From positions 1 through 21,970 of IMG/VR virus record IMGVR_UViG_3300009545_000473: a stretch of 21,970 nt of DNA; one strand, written 5' to 3'. The notes below the pieces were generated by a model. The model was given only the letters and a program-made list of their open reading frames with translations. It did no database searches and was not told the origin of the DNA. This DNA is from a virus. A program made the translations under genes and the position numbers. Shown one piece after another: positions 12,183-19,982 of the stretch; the first letter of the stretch is position 1; every line of letters starts with the position of its first letter.

Positions 12183-13511
12183 ATGCCACGTCTAGCGATC
12201 CCTCTCAGCGACCTGCAATGCCGCACGGCCAAAACCCGCGAGCGCGCTTACAAACTGTTCGACGGTGGCGGCATGTACCTTTTCGTCAAACCCAATGGCG
12301 TGAAGACCTGGCGCTTGAAGTACACCAAGCCCAACGGCAAGGAAGGTACGCTCATCATCGGCAATTACCCCATCGTTACCCTTTCCGTCGCACGACGTAA
12401 GCGAGACGAAGCCAAGGCGTTGCTGCTCGACAACCTCGACCCAATGGAAGAAAAGAAGAAGGCCAAGATCGTAGCCCAGCGGGTGGCACTGCTTTTCGAA
12501 ACCGTTGCCCTGGAGTGGCACGCTGATATGTCCCGCCGCTGGACCGAAGGACACGCGAAAACCGTAATGAGCCGACTGCGCACCCACGTCTTCCCGCTGA
12601 TCGGCCAACGACCCATCGCTGAGCTCGATACCCACGACCTGCTAGAGATCACCCAGCGCATCAAGGAACGCGGCACCATGGATGTGGCGTTAAGGGTACA
12701 GAACTACTTATCCACCATCATGCGCGGGGCCAAAAGGGCTCGGCAGATCACCATGAATCCTGCACTGGATCTGGCAGGCTCGATTCACGCGCCACGCACA
12801 ATCCATCGTCCGGCCCTATCCCTCAACCGCCTACCCGAATTGCTACACCGTATCGACAACTACAACGGCCGCGAGCTAACGCGCCTTGCTGTGCTACTGA
12901 CTCTGCATGTATTCGTCCGCTCCAGCGAACTGCGCTTCGCTCGATGGAGTGAGTTCGACTTCCAACGCGCCATGTGGGAAATCCCCGATACGCGCGCACC
13001 GATTGAAGGGGTACGCAACTCCACACGCGGGACCAAGATGAACGGCGACATTCAAATGGTTCCGCTATCGCCGCAGGTCATCGAAATACTGGAGCGCCTG
13101 CGCAGCCTCAGTCGCTTTTCAGAGTTGGTGCTACCGGGCGACCACAAGTACTGGAAGCCCATGTCCGAGAACACAGTGAACACCATGCTCCGCAACGTCG
13201 GCTATGACACCAGCAAGGACGTGTGCGGCCACGGCTTCAGGACCATGGCCTGTAGCGCCCTGCTGGAGTCCGGGTTATGGACCGACGCAGCCATCGAAAG
13301 ACAAATGAGCCACAAGGAACGCAACCGCGTGCGTGCCGCGTATATCCACAAAGCTGAATTTCTGGAGCAGCGCCGGCTGATCATGGCGTGGTGGAGCAAC
13401 TACATCGACGCCAACCGCCATGGGCATGTGACGCCCCACGAATTCGCTCACCCCGTCGGCGACAACATCACCGCCCTACAAAATAGCCGTGGCGCATCCA
13501 AACGTGGGTAA
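12183..13511 (+). CDS. intS-like: P4-type tyrosine integrase of the second island
   Basis: The 442-aa enzyme has the usual P4 integrase layout. A DUF4102-type N-terminal domain (PRLAIPLSDLQCRTAKTRER, then YLFVKPNGVKTWRLKY) is followed by a core-binding domain and a catalytic domain. Catalytic residues are Arg246 in VFVRSSELRFARW, Lys285 in RGTKMNGD, His350 with Arg353 in CGHGFRTMA, His377 in MSHKERN and Tyr387 in RAAYIHK. The ATG at 12183 is preferred to the upstream 12045 start because family members begin near 'MPRxxxPL' and the upstream extension covers a terminator. AGGAG lies upstream. The gene reads away from the tRNA-Thr fragment, the standard place of such integrases. It should recombine at that tRNA 3' end. 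Confidence 0.94.
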   Translation: MPRLAIPLSDLQCRTAKTRERAYKLFDGGGMYLFVKPNGVKTWRLKYTKPNGKEGTLIIGNYPIVTLSVARRKRDEAKALLLDNLDPMEEKKKAKIVAQRVALLFETVALEWHADMSRRWTEGHAKTVMSRLRTHVFPLIGQRPIAELDTHDLLEITQRIKERGTMDVALRVQNYLSTIMRGAKRARQITMNPALDLAGSIHAPRTIHRPALSLNRLPELLHRIDNYNGRELTRLAVLLTLHVFVRSSELRFARWSEFDFQRAMWEIPDTRAPIEGVRNSTRGTKMNGDIQMVPLSPQVIEILERLRSLSRFSELVLPGDHKYWKPMSENTVNTMLRNVGYDTSKDVCGHGFRTMACSALLESGLWTDAAIERQMSHKERNRVRAAYIHKAEFLEQRRLIMAWWSNYIDANRHGHVTPHEFAHPVGDNITALQNSRGASKRG

Positions 13512-13546
13512 GCCAATGAGATCACCGCAGTCCGCCCTTCCACGCG

Positions 13547-13591
13547 GGTCCATCCAAGCGGGGCTGCAAAGCCGCCCTGCTTGGATGGACC
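13547..13591. terminator. Long inverted repeat after the P4-type integrase
   Basis: GGTCCATCCAAGC (13547-13559) is repeated in exact inversion as GCTTGGATGGACC (13579-13591). The inner part GGGGC/GCCGCCC adds imperfect pairing. It starts 36 bases after the integrase stop. The T content downstream is poor (TCATTTAAAAAA), so termination would be inefficient or rho-assisted. It might instead be a protein-binding or RNA-stabilising element. Confidence 0.45.
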
Positions 13592-13625
13592 TCATTTAAA
13601 AAATCTAAAGCCCACGCAAATTGTC

Positions 13626-13715
13626 TGTGGAAAACCATAGATTTCCACCGGTGGATAATTTCATCCACAGCCGCAGAATTCCCGAAAATTCGAGCCTTGA
13701 CCCAAATTATCCACA
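13626..13715. promoter_or_regulatory. Cluster of four DnaA-box-like sites
   Basis: Sites resembling TTATCCACA lie at 13626-13634 (minus strand, TTTTCCACA), 13650-13658 (minus, TTATCCACC), 13661-13669 (plus, TCATCCACA) and 13707-13715 (plus, perfect). All others have one mismatch. Four such sites in 90 bases, in AT-rich DNA beside an integrase, are more than a random expectation. This may be an origin for autonomous replication of the excised island, or integrase arm sites with a similar sequence. Confidence 0.45.
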
Positions 13716-13953
13716 GGCGTAGAAAAGATCGGGCAAAGCGCTGTCGTTGACAGCAACCCAGGTAGCCAGAACCTTTAAGGCTACGCCACACCGTGGTGGT
13801 TCTCCCAAAGTGCGATTAGCGTCCGGCGGCTCGCACGGTCACTCACCGAGTGATGGATGCCAGCTTCAGATCATTGTCATTGCGGCAAATACATCTCCGT
13901 ACCCAACTGCCCTGCAGCAACCTATCCGCGTGGCCATTTCATTGCGCCAACCT

Positions 13954-13988
13954 GCGCCCGTCTCTTTCTCCCGGAAAGAGACGGGCGC
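13954..13988. repeat. 15-bp perfect inverted repeat, 5-base loop
   Basis: GCGCCCGTCTCTTTC (13954-13968) and GAAAGAGACGGGCGC (13974-13988) are exact inverted copies around TCCCG. No T-run follows on either side, so it is not a terminator. The outer part GGGCGCTCCTACC faintly recalls Pseudomonas REP elements, but the match is too partial to call. It is the strongest of five hairpins in this gap. Confidence 0.6.
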
Positions 13989-14100
13989 TCCTACCGCTGC
14001 TGCAGCCCAACTCGTACAAGGCTTTGCGGCATTCCCCCTCGTGACAAGAGGCGTGACAAACACCGAAGTCACCAGCAACAGCGGTGCAGATGATGGTGCC

Positions 14101-14211
14101 GCAGCCCAGGGAATGGGCTGCACCTGACTGACAGTCAGGTATGCCCCGGTCATCGCATCTCTGCCTTCACCTGATTCAGGATCTCGCGGCATTGGCCTCG
14201 TCAGCCAATGC
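14101..14211. repeat. Four consecutive inverted repeats upstream of the second recombinase
   Basis: In order these are GCAGCCCA/TGGGCTGC (14101-14121, 5-base loop), ACCTGACTG/CAGTCAGGT (14122-14140, 1-base centre), CCTGA-T-TCAGG (14170-14180) and GCATTGGC/GCCAATGC (14189-14211, 7-base loop). All arms are exact. They could be binding sites for the recombinase encoded 200 bases downstream, transfer- or replication-origin structures, or stems of one RNA. Confidence 0.55.
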
Positions 14212-14414
14212 AGTCTCCACCCGCCCACCGGAATCGGTGTTCAGGAGGCCAGATCATGAGATGCCCAAGCTCCCGGTCGTAAAGAGCCGCCAGTCCCGCG
14301 TTAGTGGACAACCCTCACAGGTCGCAGGGGCCTTGATCCCTGATAACACTCAACATCCATGGCGGGATGACGTGGGGGAAGCTTCAAACGTTTGGCTTGA
14401 AGAGGAGTTCGATC

Positions 14415-15395
14415 ATGGGATTGGTGGGTAGGCGAGATGGACGCAATTTTGGCTATGGCCGGCAACTGAGCTATGCAGGACCGCAGGCATTGAAAGACCT
14501 GTTTGGCGGTGGGCATTACGGGACGGTCAAAGCACACAGTGATCGGTGGCAGGCGTTTGTACGCTGGTGTCGGTCGGAGGATGGGCCAGGCGTCAACGAT
14601 GCGCGACAGATTGATCGGCAGACCTTGCTGGACTACACCGAGCATCTGCGCCAACAAGTTGAACACGGTGCTATCGGCATCGCCACTGCGCAAAACCGGT
14701 TGTCCAGTGTGAATCGGACCATGGCCGCGCTTCGCGGAGATCAGTATGTGAAAGTGCCGAGTCCGAGCAAGTCGTTGGGAATGCAGCGCACCAGTGTTCG
14801 TTGCTCGGTTCCGCAAGGCCAAGACCGCGAACAGGTGAAGCGGATCGTAGACGTGCTCTGCGAACACCAAATGCCGCGCGCGGCGGCCATCGCTCAGTTG
14901 GCGCGAGCCACCGGCATGCGCTTGCGCGAGGCGATTTTGGCCGACCTTCCCCGTCTAAAACGTGAAGCCAAGCAATTCGAAAAGATCAACATCCAGGACG
15001 GCACCAAAGGTGGCCGTTCAGGCGCGTCAGCACCTCGTTGGATTACGATAGATGATCATATTCGTGACGCGCTGAGGTTTGCCGAACAGGTCTCACCCGA
15101 CAGTAGCCGCAACCTACTTGCACCGGACGAAAGCTACCTCGATTTCCAACGGGGAATCGCCCGCCCCGCCCGAGATATCCTCCATCAGCACAACCTCAAA
15201 GGCTTCCACGAATTGCGGGCGGCTTATGCGTGCGAACGCTATGAGCAAATCACCCAGCATCCCGCGCCCATCAACGGCGGCCGTTGCTATCAGCTCGACC
15301 AACGCCTCGATCGGGAGGCACGAGACCAAGTCAGCTATGAGCTGGGGCACGGCCGTATCGACGTGGTGTCGGCTTACATTGGCAGTCGAACATGA
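14415..15395 (+). CDS. Integrase_1-type tyrosine recombinase
   Basis: This 326-aa protein matches the 'integrase domain-containing' proteins of Pseudomonas islands. It has a SAM-like N-terminal domain (about 25-110, GTVKAHSDRWQAFVRWCRSE) and a catalytic domain. Arg169 or Arg171 lies in TGMRLREAIL, Lys198 in DGTKGGRSG, His265 and Arg268 in GFHELRAAYACERY, His312 in YELGHGRID, and the nucleophile Tyr321 in VSAYIGS. The ATG at 14415 follows AAGAGGAG; an in-frame start at 14367 lacks such a site. It is only distantly like the P4-type integrase nearby. Its job may be a second recombination event, such as an inversion or an insertion. The target is unknown. Confidence 0.83.
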   Translation: MGLVGRRDGRNFGYGRQLSYAGPQALKDLFGGGHYGTVKAHSDRWQAFVRWCRSEDGPGVNDARQIDRQTLLDYTEHLRQQVEHGAIGIATAQNRLSSVNRTMAALRGDQYVKVPSPSKSLGMQRTSVRCSVPQGQDREQVKRIVDVLCEHQMPRAAAIAQLARATGMRLREAILADLPRLKREAKQFEKINIQDGTKGGRSGASAPRWITIDDHIRDALRFAEQVSPDSSRNLLAPDESYLDFQRGIARPARDILHQHNLKGFHELRAAYACERYEQITQHPAPINGGRCYQLDQRLDREARDQVSYELGHGRIDVVSAYIGSRT

Positions 15396-15667
15396 GCCAA
15401 CCATTTGATATGGAGCTGTTCCTGGCCGGCGTTCTGACCGGGTCGCATTCCACACGCCAACGCCACCTTCGTCAGGCGGAGGCTATCCAAACAGCAATCG
15501 TTGAGCGCTGGCAACGCGACAATCCATGGACTTGGCAGAGAAAACACCTTGCGTGGTTTTTAAATCACCACCTAAACCAGCGCACTGACTCGACGCGTTA
15601 TTACTATTTGCTGACCATGCAATTACTCACTTATCGCCTAGGAAAATCCTGGCAGTTCAACCGTTAA
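15392..15667 (+). CDS. Small partner protein of the Integrase_1 gene (91 aa)
   Basis: The ATG overlaps the recombinase stop by 4 bases (ATGA at 15392), so the two are co-translated. The product starts MSQPFDMELFLAGVLTGSHS, has a basic middle (TRQRHLRQAEAIQTAIVERW) and an aromatic stretch KHLAWFLNHHLNQRTDSTRY. It is probably helical and DNA- or protein-binding. From memory, a short gene of this kind commonly follows this recombinase in Pseudomonas islands. I know of no function. Confidence 0.68.
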   Translation: MSQPFDMELFLAGVLTGSHSTRQRHLRQAEAIQTAIVERWQRDNPWTWQRKHLAWFLNHHLNQRTDSTRYYYLLTMQLLTYRLGKSWQFNR

Positions 15668-15861
15668 GCGAAGGTCAGAAAACGGGCAGGAATGGACACT
15701 CATGGGCAGGTTAGCGACGGGAAAAGACCCGCGCCTGCCGTTGGTGAGCTTTGGCGATGGGGTAAGTTTTTTGTGCTATAAGTAAATACTTTGTCTAGGC
15801 TGTTTTTGAAACACTTCTGCAGCTGAATACAACTGCGGATAAGTATTGGGGAGCGAGGGAT

Positions 15862-17244
15862 ATGCCATTAAGTTACGAGCAGTACCAAGAGGAAGTGACC
15901 TCCGACATACTTAACGTTCTCGGCCAGGCCGCATGCCAGCCCATCTTATTTGTCGGATCCGGCTTTTCGAAAAGATACTCTAAGGGGCCAAGTTGGGAGG
16001 AACTGCTAAAAGTCCTGGCTTCGAGATGCCCAAACATTAGCTTGGACTTGGCTTACTACAAACAAAAGAATAAAAGCCTAGTTGAGATTGGAAGTATATT
16101 TTCTGACTGCTTTCGTGAGTGGGCGTGGACTGAGGGTAGAGATGAATTTCCTGCGGAATACTTTTCTGAAGAATACCCGTCTGATATTTTTATAAAATAT
16201 ACAATTGTAACTATTTTGAATGGAATGGGACCAAGTGAAACTGGTTCTTATGGCGCAGACGACTTAGATGCTGAAATAGCAGCCCTACAGTCTATGAGTC
16301 CGCACGCGCTTATCACCACCAACTACGACCAATTATTAGAGCTGATTTTTCCAGATTTCGAGCGAGTAGTAGGTCAGCAGGTACTAAGCAAGCCTTATTT
16401 GTCGGTTGGCGAAATTTTTAAGATACACGGATGCATTTCAGACCCTTTATCGCTTGTATTAACTGATGAGGATTATCAGGTCTTTGAGGCAGATAAAAAG
16501 TACTTAAGCGCAAAGCTACTCACATACTTCGCAGAGCACCCGCTTCTATTTGTTGGGTACCGAGCTGAAGACCCTAATATAAAAAGCATATTATATGATG
16601 TCACTCGCATGTTTAAAGCAAGCCAGGCTTTAACTCCAAATATTTACATACTGGAATGGGATAAAGATGTAAACGAATCGTCTTATCCTGCTCGTGAAAG
16701 AATCATCAACGTCGGAGAAGATGTGACAATTCGCGTAAAAAGCATTACAGCATCGTCCTTTGAGTGGGTATTTAAGGCGTTCGGAAACAATGGAACTTTA
16801 GAGCAGATTAACGTAAAGCTACTTCGAGCATTAATGGCGCGGGCCTTCAATCTGGTGAGGAGGGATACTCTGGCAAAACAGGTAGAGGTAAATTTCTCTA
16901 TGCTAGAACATGCCGTAGAGAGCGATGAGAACTTCGCCAAAATATTAGGCATCACATCTCTGGATGGGCCTGCCAGTGTAAATGCTAATTATCCGTACAC
17001 TCTCCAGTTAGTCGCGGAGAAGCTTGGATTTAATAGCTGGAATGGTGCGCACAAGCTAATTGAAACATTGGAGCAAATGACAGGCTTTGATATGAAAAAC
17101 TCCGACAACCCATACCACTTCAAATTAAAAACCGGAAAGTCGGCGAGTAGCTTTACTAGAAAATACTCGGAAGCTGCGGTCATCTTGCTTGGGAGGGTTC
17201 AGTCTGGCGAGAGCTTCAAATTGGCTCCAGGCTGCTCGACCTAG
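15862..17244 (+). CDS. SIR2-domain protein (SIR2_2 type), candidate defence NADase
   Basis: The 460-aa protein shows the sirtuin-like motifs of bacterial defence NADases. These are PILFVGSGFSKRYSKGPSW (27-45), ITTNYDQLLE (151-160, with Asn154 and Asp156), KIHGCISDPLSLVLT (187-201, His189) and LLFVGYRAEDPNIKSI (228-243). The last is the 'GYxxxDPxI' box of the SIR2_2 family. Residues about 1-300 are the SIR2 domain. The C-terminal 160 residues are unassigned and may sense infection or hold the enzyme inactive. SIR2 proteins in Thoeris, Dsr, SIR2-HerA and related systems deplete NAD+ when triggered, which gives the defence call. GCGAGGGA precedes the ATG. The DNA is clearly AT-richer than its neighbours, a sign of separate acquisition. 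No HerA, TIR or Argonaute partner lies beside it. Confidence 0.85.
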   Translation: MPLSYEQYQEEVTSDILNVLGQAACQPILFVGSGFSKRYSKGPSWEELLKVLASRCPNISLDLAYYKQKNKSLVEIGSIFSDCFREWAWTEGRDEFPAEYFSEEYPSDIFIKYTIVTILNGMGPSETGSYGADDLDAEIAALQSMSPHALITTNYDQLLELIFPDFERVVGQQVLSKPYLSVGEIFKIHGCISDPLSLVLTDEDYQVFEADKKYLSAKLLTYFAEHPLLFVGYRAEDPNIKSILYDVTRMFKASQALTPNIYILEWDKDVNESSYPARERIINVGEDVTIRVKSITASSFEWVFKAFGNNGTLEQINVKLLRALMARAFNLVRRDTLAKQVEVNFSMLEHAVESDENFAKILGITSLDGPASVNANYPYTLQLVAEKLGFNSWNGAHKLIETLEQMTGFDMKNSDNPYHFKLKTGKSASSFTRKYSEAAVILLGRVQSGESFKLAPGCST

Positions 17245-17623
17245 CATTCTAAGTCTGCGTTTTTCTTATTTTCTAAAAATATTCGGATGGCTAGTTTTGG
17301 ACTTGGAGGACGTGCATTGATGATATTCGTCATGGGGTGGTACCGGCCTGTCGTCACCGACGGCAACCGCCTCGTGGCAACTAATCAGTTCAAGGTGCCT
17401 ACAAAATCAGGGGCGATTCAGTCTAACCGATACCACTTCCTCAGCAAACAGCCTGTTTCATACACCCAAACGCAGTTGGCGCACCCAATTTCACATCAGC
17501 AGATGATACTTTGTTAAATCCCAACTCAAGCCTTTGAGGACGCGCAAAAGGTTTAATCGACGACATTGAAGAATAGTTACAAACTAATTAGACAAATCAC
17601 ACGCCAACAGCGGTAAACATCTT
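17245..17623. other. 379-base gap between the SIR2 and PRTase genes
   Basis: No supported gene was found. A 76-aa frame (17287-17517) has no ribosome site. Its middle (WYRPVVTDGNRLVATNQFKV) is protein-like and more GC-rich than its surroundings, so it may be a scrap of an older gene. The rest, 17518-17623, is AT-rich leader DNA before the PRTase gene. No clear promoter with correct spacing was identified. Confidence 0.45.
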
Positions 17624-19495
17624 ATGAAAAAAACGTCACCCCTGGCCCAAAATAAAGAACTTGATATCGAAGAGAAAATTCTAGGTGACCAACGATTCCT
17701 AGATCTAAGAATCTATTTCAATTTTGATTTTTCTATATTCTCCACGCCCCCTGGAACAATACAACAAGAAGATAACGGAATTCACAGCTATAAAAAATTC
17801 AAAAAATTCCAAGAGAATCAGAGATCAGAGTTCTCGCGACTAATATACAACGCAACGAAATCTTCAAACCTCGGGCAAGATTTTGAGGCGCATGCCAGCT
17901 TCCTAATGCAACTACCAAAAAATCGTTTTAGCTTTGGACTACTAACAAAGCATATTAGTAAGTTTGAGGATTATGCAAAAAAATGCATTAGTAAAAGATA
18001 TGCAGACCCTCAATCACTCGCCTCAATTGCAATCCCTGCTCTGATCCAACCATTGTATCATTGGTCAGAAGCAGTGGATGATGATCAGCGAAATTCTTTA
18101 ATGCTGCAAATCGAAGATCTTATCCATAACCTCAACAAAACTCTTCCTCCCTCTACAATAATTTCCGGCTCCGCAGAATTTAAAAGCTACATTTTATTCG
18201 CTTATATAATAGTTGCTGAAATCCTGAAACTCGGATTATCCAGCGCAATATTGGCATATCATCTGGTTTATTTCAGACAGCAAAGCGTATCCACTTGGGC
18301 AAACATCCATCCTAGAGAGCGCTTGTTATTCTCTGTAATATCGCTACATACTTTTTTACGCTTTTACAACAAAAGTGATTCTTTCTCGCCAAAATATGGA
18401 TTCAGCCATAACACCTTTACTGACCTGCATGCGCTAATGTACGACGCGTACGACGCATGTAGTAGCTTGGGATTAATCACCGCAGGCCAGGTTTTCATGT
18501 GGGTTGTCGAGCGCATTGAATCAGAAGCACTCGCCTACAATGACCTTGCAGGCGGCAGGCGCGCATTGAAAGGATTAACTCCAACAGAAACAAGATCAGT
18601 AGTCGAGTTGGTTAAGCGCTTTTCCTCCTATCGAATTCCAGTCACTGTCGAACGAGTTGAACGCTTTCTTGCTCAATTCGTAACTACTGGACGAATAAGG
18701 GCGGCATTAAAACTACTGAATCATTTAAAATTCTACCCTCTTTGGCAGCTTGGGGAAGCCATGGAGAGTATGTTAAGAACCGAATCAGAAAATCATGGAA
18801 AAATCGTCGTCGCCCCTTTGGGGGATCGAACAGGTAGCACTGCCATAATAAACTACCTAATATCTCACTCTGGATTAACTAGCATAGTTTTTGCTGACGA
18901 TTTGGTACATGCGATAAGTCTAACGAAGGCAGGAGATCGGATATATTTTGTCGATGACTGCACCCTCAGCGGCACGCAATCTATTCATATTATGCAGGAA
19001 CTAATGGGTGAACGCATTTTAAAACCTCACCACACCAAACATTGCGATGCTCTTTCAAAATCCCAGCAAACAGCCGTATGTAAACGGACACTGGTGTTTG
19101 CTTACTGCTTAGCCTGTGATACTGCAATTAATCGTATGAAAGACGAGCTTTCCAAGCTTCATTACGGAAAGATTAATTTTGAAATTATTTACGACATTCC
19201 CGAACCTTCAAAATCCAAAGCATTTACCTCTGCAAGCGCTGTGCCTTGGGAAAGCCAGACTGAAAGGGACGACCTAAAAAAATACTGTGCTGATATGGGA
19301 TATTCAATACTTGAGAAAATGGCTATAGATAAGGGATGGGACGAAGAACGGAGATTGGAAAGCTCTCTAGGCTATTCTGACTTCCAGCGACTTTTAGTAT
19401 TTCCATATAGCGTACCTAAAACCACTTTACCTATCCTTTGGACAGAGGGAAATTCGGAGGTCAAGTGGATGCCTCTCTTCCCTGTCCTCGACTAG
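17624..19495 (+). CDS. Large protein with wHTH-like and phosphoribosyltransferase-like (PRTase-CE) domains
   Basis: The 623-aa protein has three visible parts. Residues 1-315 are a helical domain of unknown function (FLDLRIYFNFDFSIF near the start, then several leucine-rich helices). Residues about 318-385 contain TPTETRSVVELVKRFSSYRI and FLAQFVTTGRIRAALKLLNH, which look like a winged helix. Residues about 390-620 form a PRTase-like domain, with KIVVAPLGDRTGSTAII (393-409) and the PRPP-loop-like IYFVDDCTLSGTQS (440-453, Asp444-Asp445). It ends with YSDFQRLLVFPYSVPKTTLP and LWTEG/WMPLFP. This ending is shared by PRTase-CE proteins predicted in bacterial conflict systems. Such enzymes are thought to act on nucleotide-ribose substrates. 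The ribosome site is weak. AT-rich, like the SIR2 gene. Confidence 0.75.
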   Translation: MKKTSPLAQNKELDIEEKILGDQRFLDLRIYFNFDFSIFSTPPGTIQQEDNGIHSYKKFKKFQENQRSEFSRLIYNATKSSNLGQDFEAHASFLMQLPKNRFSFGLLTKHISKFEDYAKKCISKRYADPQSLASIAIPALIQPLYHWSEAVDDDQRNSLMLQIEDLIHNLNKTLPPSTIISGSAEFKSYILFAYIIVAEILKLGLSSAILAYHLVYFRQQSVSTWANIHPRERLLFSVISLHTFLRFYNKSDSFSPKYGFSHNTFTDLHALMYDAYDACSSLGLITAGQVFMWVVERIESEALAYNDLAGGRRALKGLTPTETRSVVELVKRFSSYRIPVTVERVERFLAQFVTTGRIRAALKLLNHLKFYPLWQLGEAMESMLRTESENHGKIVVAPLGDRTGSTAIINYLISHSGLTSIVFADDLVHAISLTKAGDRIYFVDDCTLSGTQSIHIMQELMGERILKPHHTKHCDALSKSQQTAVCKRTLVFAYCLACDTAINRMKDELSKLHYGKINFEIIYDIPEPSKSKAFTSASAVPWESQTERDDLKKYCADMGYSILEKMAIDKGWDEERRLESSLGYSDFQRLLVFPYSVPKTTLPILWTEGNSEVKWMPLFPVLD

Positions 19496-19529
19496 TGACT
19501 GGCAATAATCGGTCAACAGGAGCCAGTCA
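19496..19529 (+). terminator. Inverted repeat after the PRTase gene
   Basis: TGACTGGC (19496-19503) starts on the base after the TAG stop and is inverted as GCCAGTCA (19522-19529), with an 18-base loop. No T-run follows. It may protect the 3' end or terminate transcription weakly. Confidence 0.35.
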
Positions 19530-19540
19530 GCCCCAGTCGC

Positions 19541-19723
19541 TTACATATACAGACGAACGTTCGAGTCCACCCTGAAAAATTCAGGGTGATTCCCACCTAG
19601 AGCGTTGAGGTTCGCCTCAACCCTCGGGTTGACCAGAACCGTAGCGAGCTTCTTCTTGAGCTGTTGCCGAACGGTAGCGCCAGCTTGTGCTACTCCTTCG
19701 AAGCCCGCGCATTAGATTCAAGG
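19541..19723 (-). pseudogene. relE: Decayed relE toxin gene
   Basis: In one minus-strand frame the sequence reads AGATVRQQLKKKLATVLVNP, then RVEAN. This closely matches the RelE core (TVREQLKKKLVEVL and PRIEAN in E. coli RelE). Just upstream, in another frame, it reads RASKE-stop-HKL, which corresponds to RelE's 'RALKEW-KL'. The Trp codon has become TAG, and one base has been lost before the GATV segment. The N terminus is missing, and past EAN the sequence (LNALGGNHPEFFRV and on to TAA at 19541) no longer follows RelE, so the catalytic C-terminal part is gone. It lies directly after the relB remnant in the normal relBE order. It cannot encode an active toxin. Confidence 0.72.
19568..19588. 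repeat. Perfect 9-bp inverted repeat
   Basis: CACCCTGAA-AAA-TTCAGGGTG forms a strong short hairpin. A second one, GTTGAGG-TTCG-CCTCAAC (19604-19621), with a UUCG-type loop, lies 15 bases on. They fall where the relE remnant stops matching its family, so they may mark rearranged DNA or be an imported terminator-like element without a T-run. Confidence 0.45.
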
Positions 19724-19982
19724 CTATAGGTAATTTAGCGAAACCTTTACCCGCTCGGGTGTAGCTAGCCGCTCGCGCGCATCGTTGCGATGCAGCGTCT
19801 CATCGTCTTCGGTCATCAAGACCAGGTAGCTGCCCACGCTCTGCCACGTACTGCAAAACTTGACGCATCAGCTCGGAAGGCGAAACGCCGAGCTTTTCCA
19901 GTTCGCGGTATGCAAGCGCCTTGAGGTCGTCGTCGATACGGACGTTGATGGACGCTATGGAATGCCCCCTCACTGATGACAT
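19724..19982 (-). pseudogene. relB: Frameshifted relB/dinJ-type antitoxin gene
   Basis: From 19982 the frame reads SVRGHSIASINVRIDDDLKA, LAYRELEKLGVSPSELMRQV and LQYVAERGQLP, a textbook RelB/DinJ ribbon-helix-helix N terminus. It then runs into GLDDRRR-stop at 19800. The usual C-terminal half, VLMTEDDETLHRNDARERLA and TPERVKVSL, is present in another frame and ends at TAG 19724. One extra base, or the loss of a few bases, around 19823-19828 therefore broke the gene. The DNA-binding half could still be made as a 60-aa peptide and might repress the old operon promoter. The toxin-neutralising half is lost. Its partner relE is also dead. Confidence 0.78.

Larger units (their letters stand above)
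13512..14414. other. 0.9-kb gene-free stretch rich in DnaA-like sites and inverted repeats
   Basis: No credible gene was found. Overlapping frames in all three forward phases from about 13,747 to 14,127 lack ribosome sites and family signals. The stretch holds an inverted repeat after the integrase, a cluster of DnaA-box-like sites, and a run of perfect inverted repeats (listed separately). Candidates for its role are an island replication or transfer origin, or a non-coding RNA. Nothing in the sequence decides between them. Confidence 0.6.

Noticed and set aside
11839-12232. Minus-strand frames crossing the tRNA fragment and its terminator
   Set aside because: They translate the tRNA sequence and the terminator stem and have no ribosome site.
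13747-14127. A 126-aa frame and two others in the gap before the Integrase_1 gene
   Set aside because: They have no ribosome site, compete in three phases, and are interrupted by strong inverted repeats. No family signal was seen.
13954-19495. A retron, given a hairpin-rich non-coding stretch and a PRTase-like gene
   Set aside because: No reverse transcriptase motif (YxDD context) was found in the window, and the hairpins are 3.4 kb from the PRTase gene.
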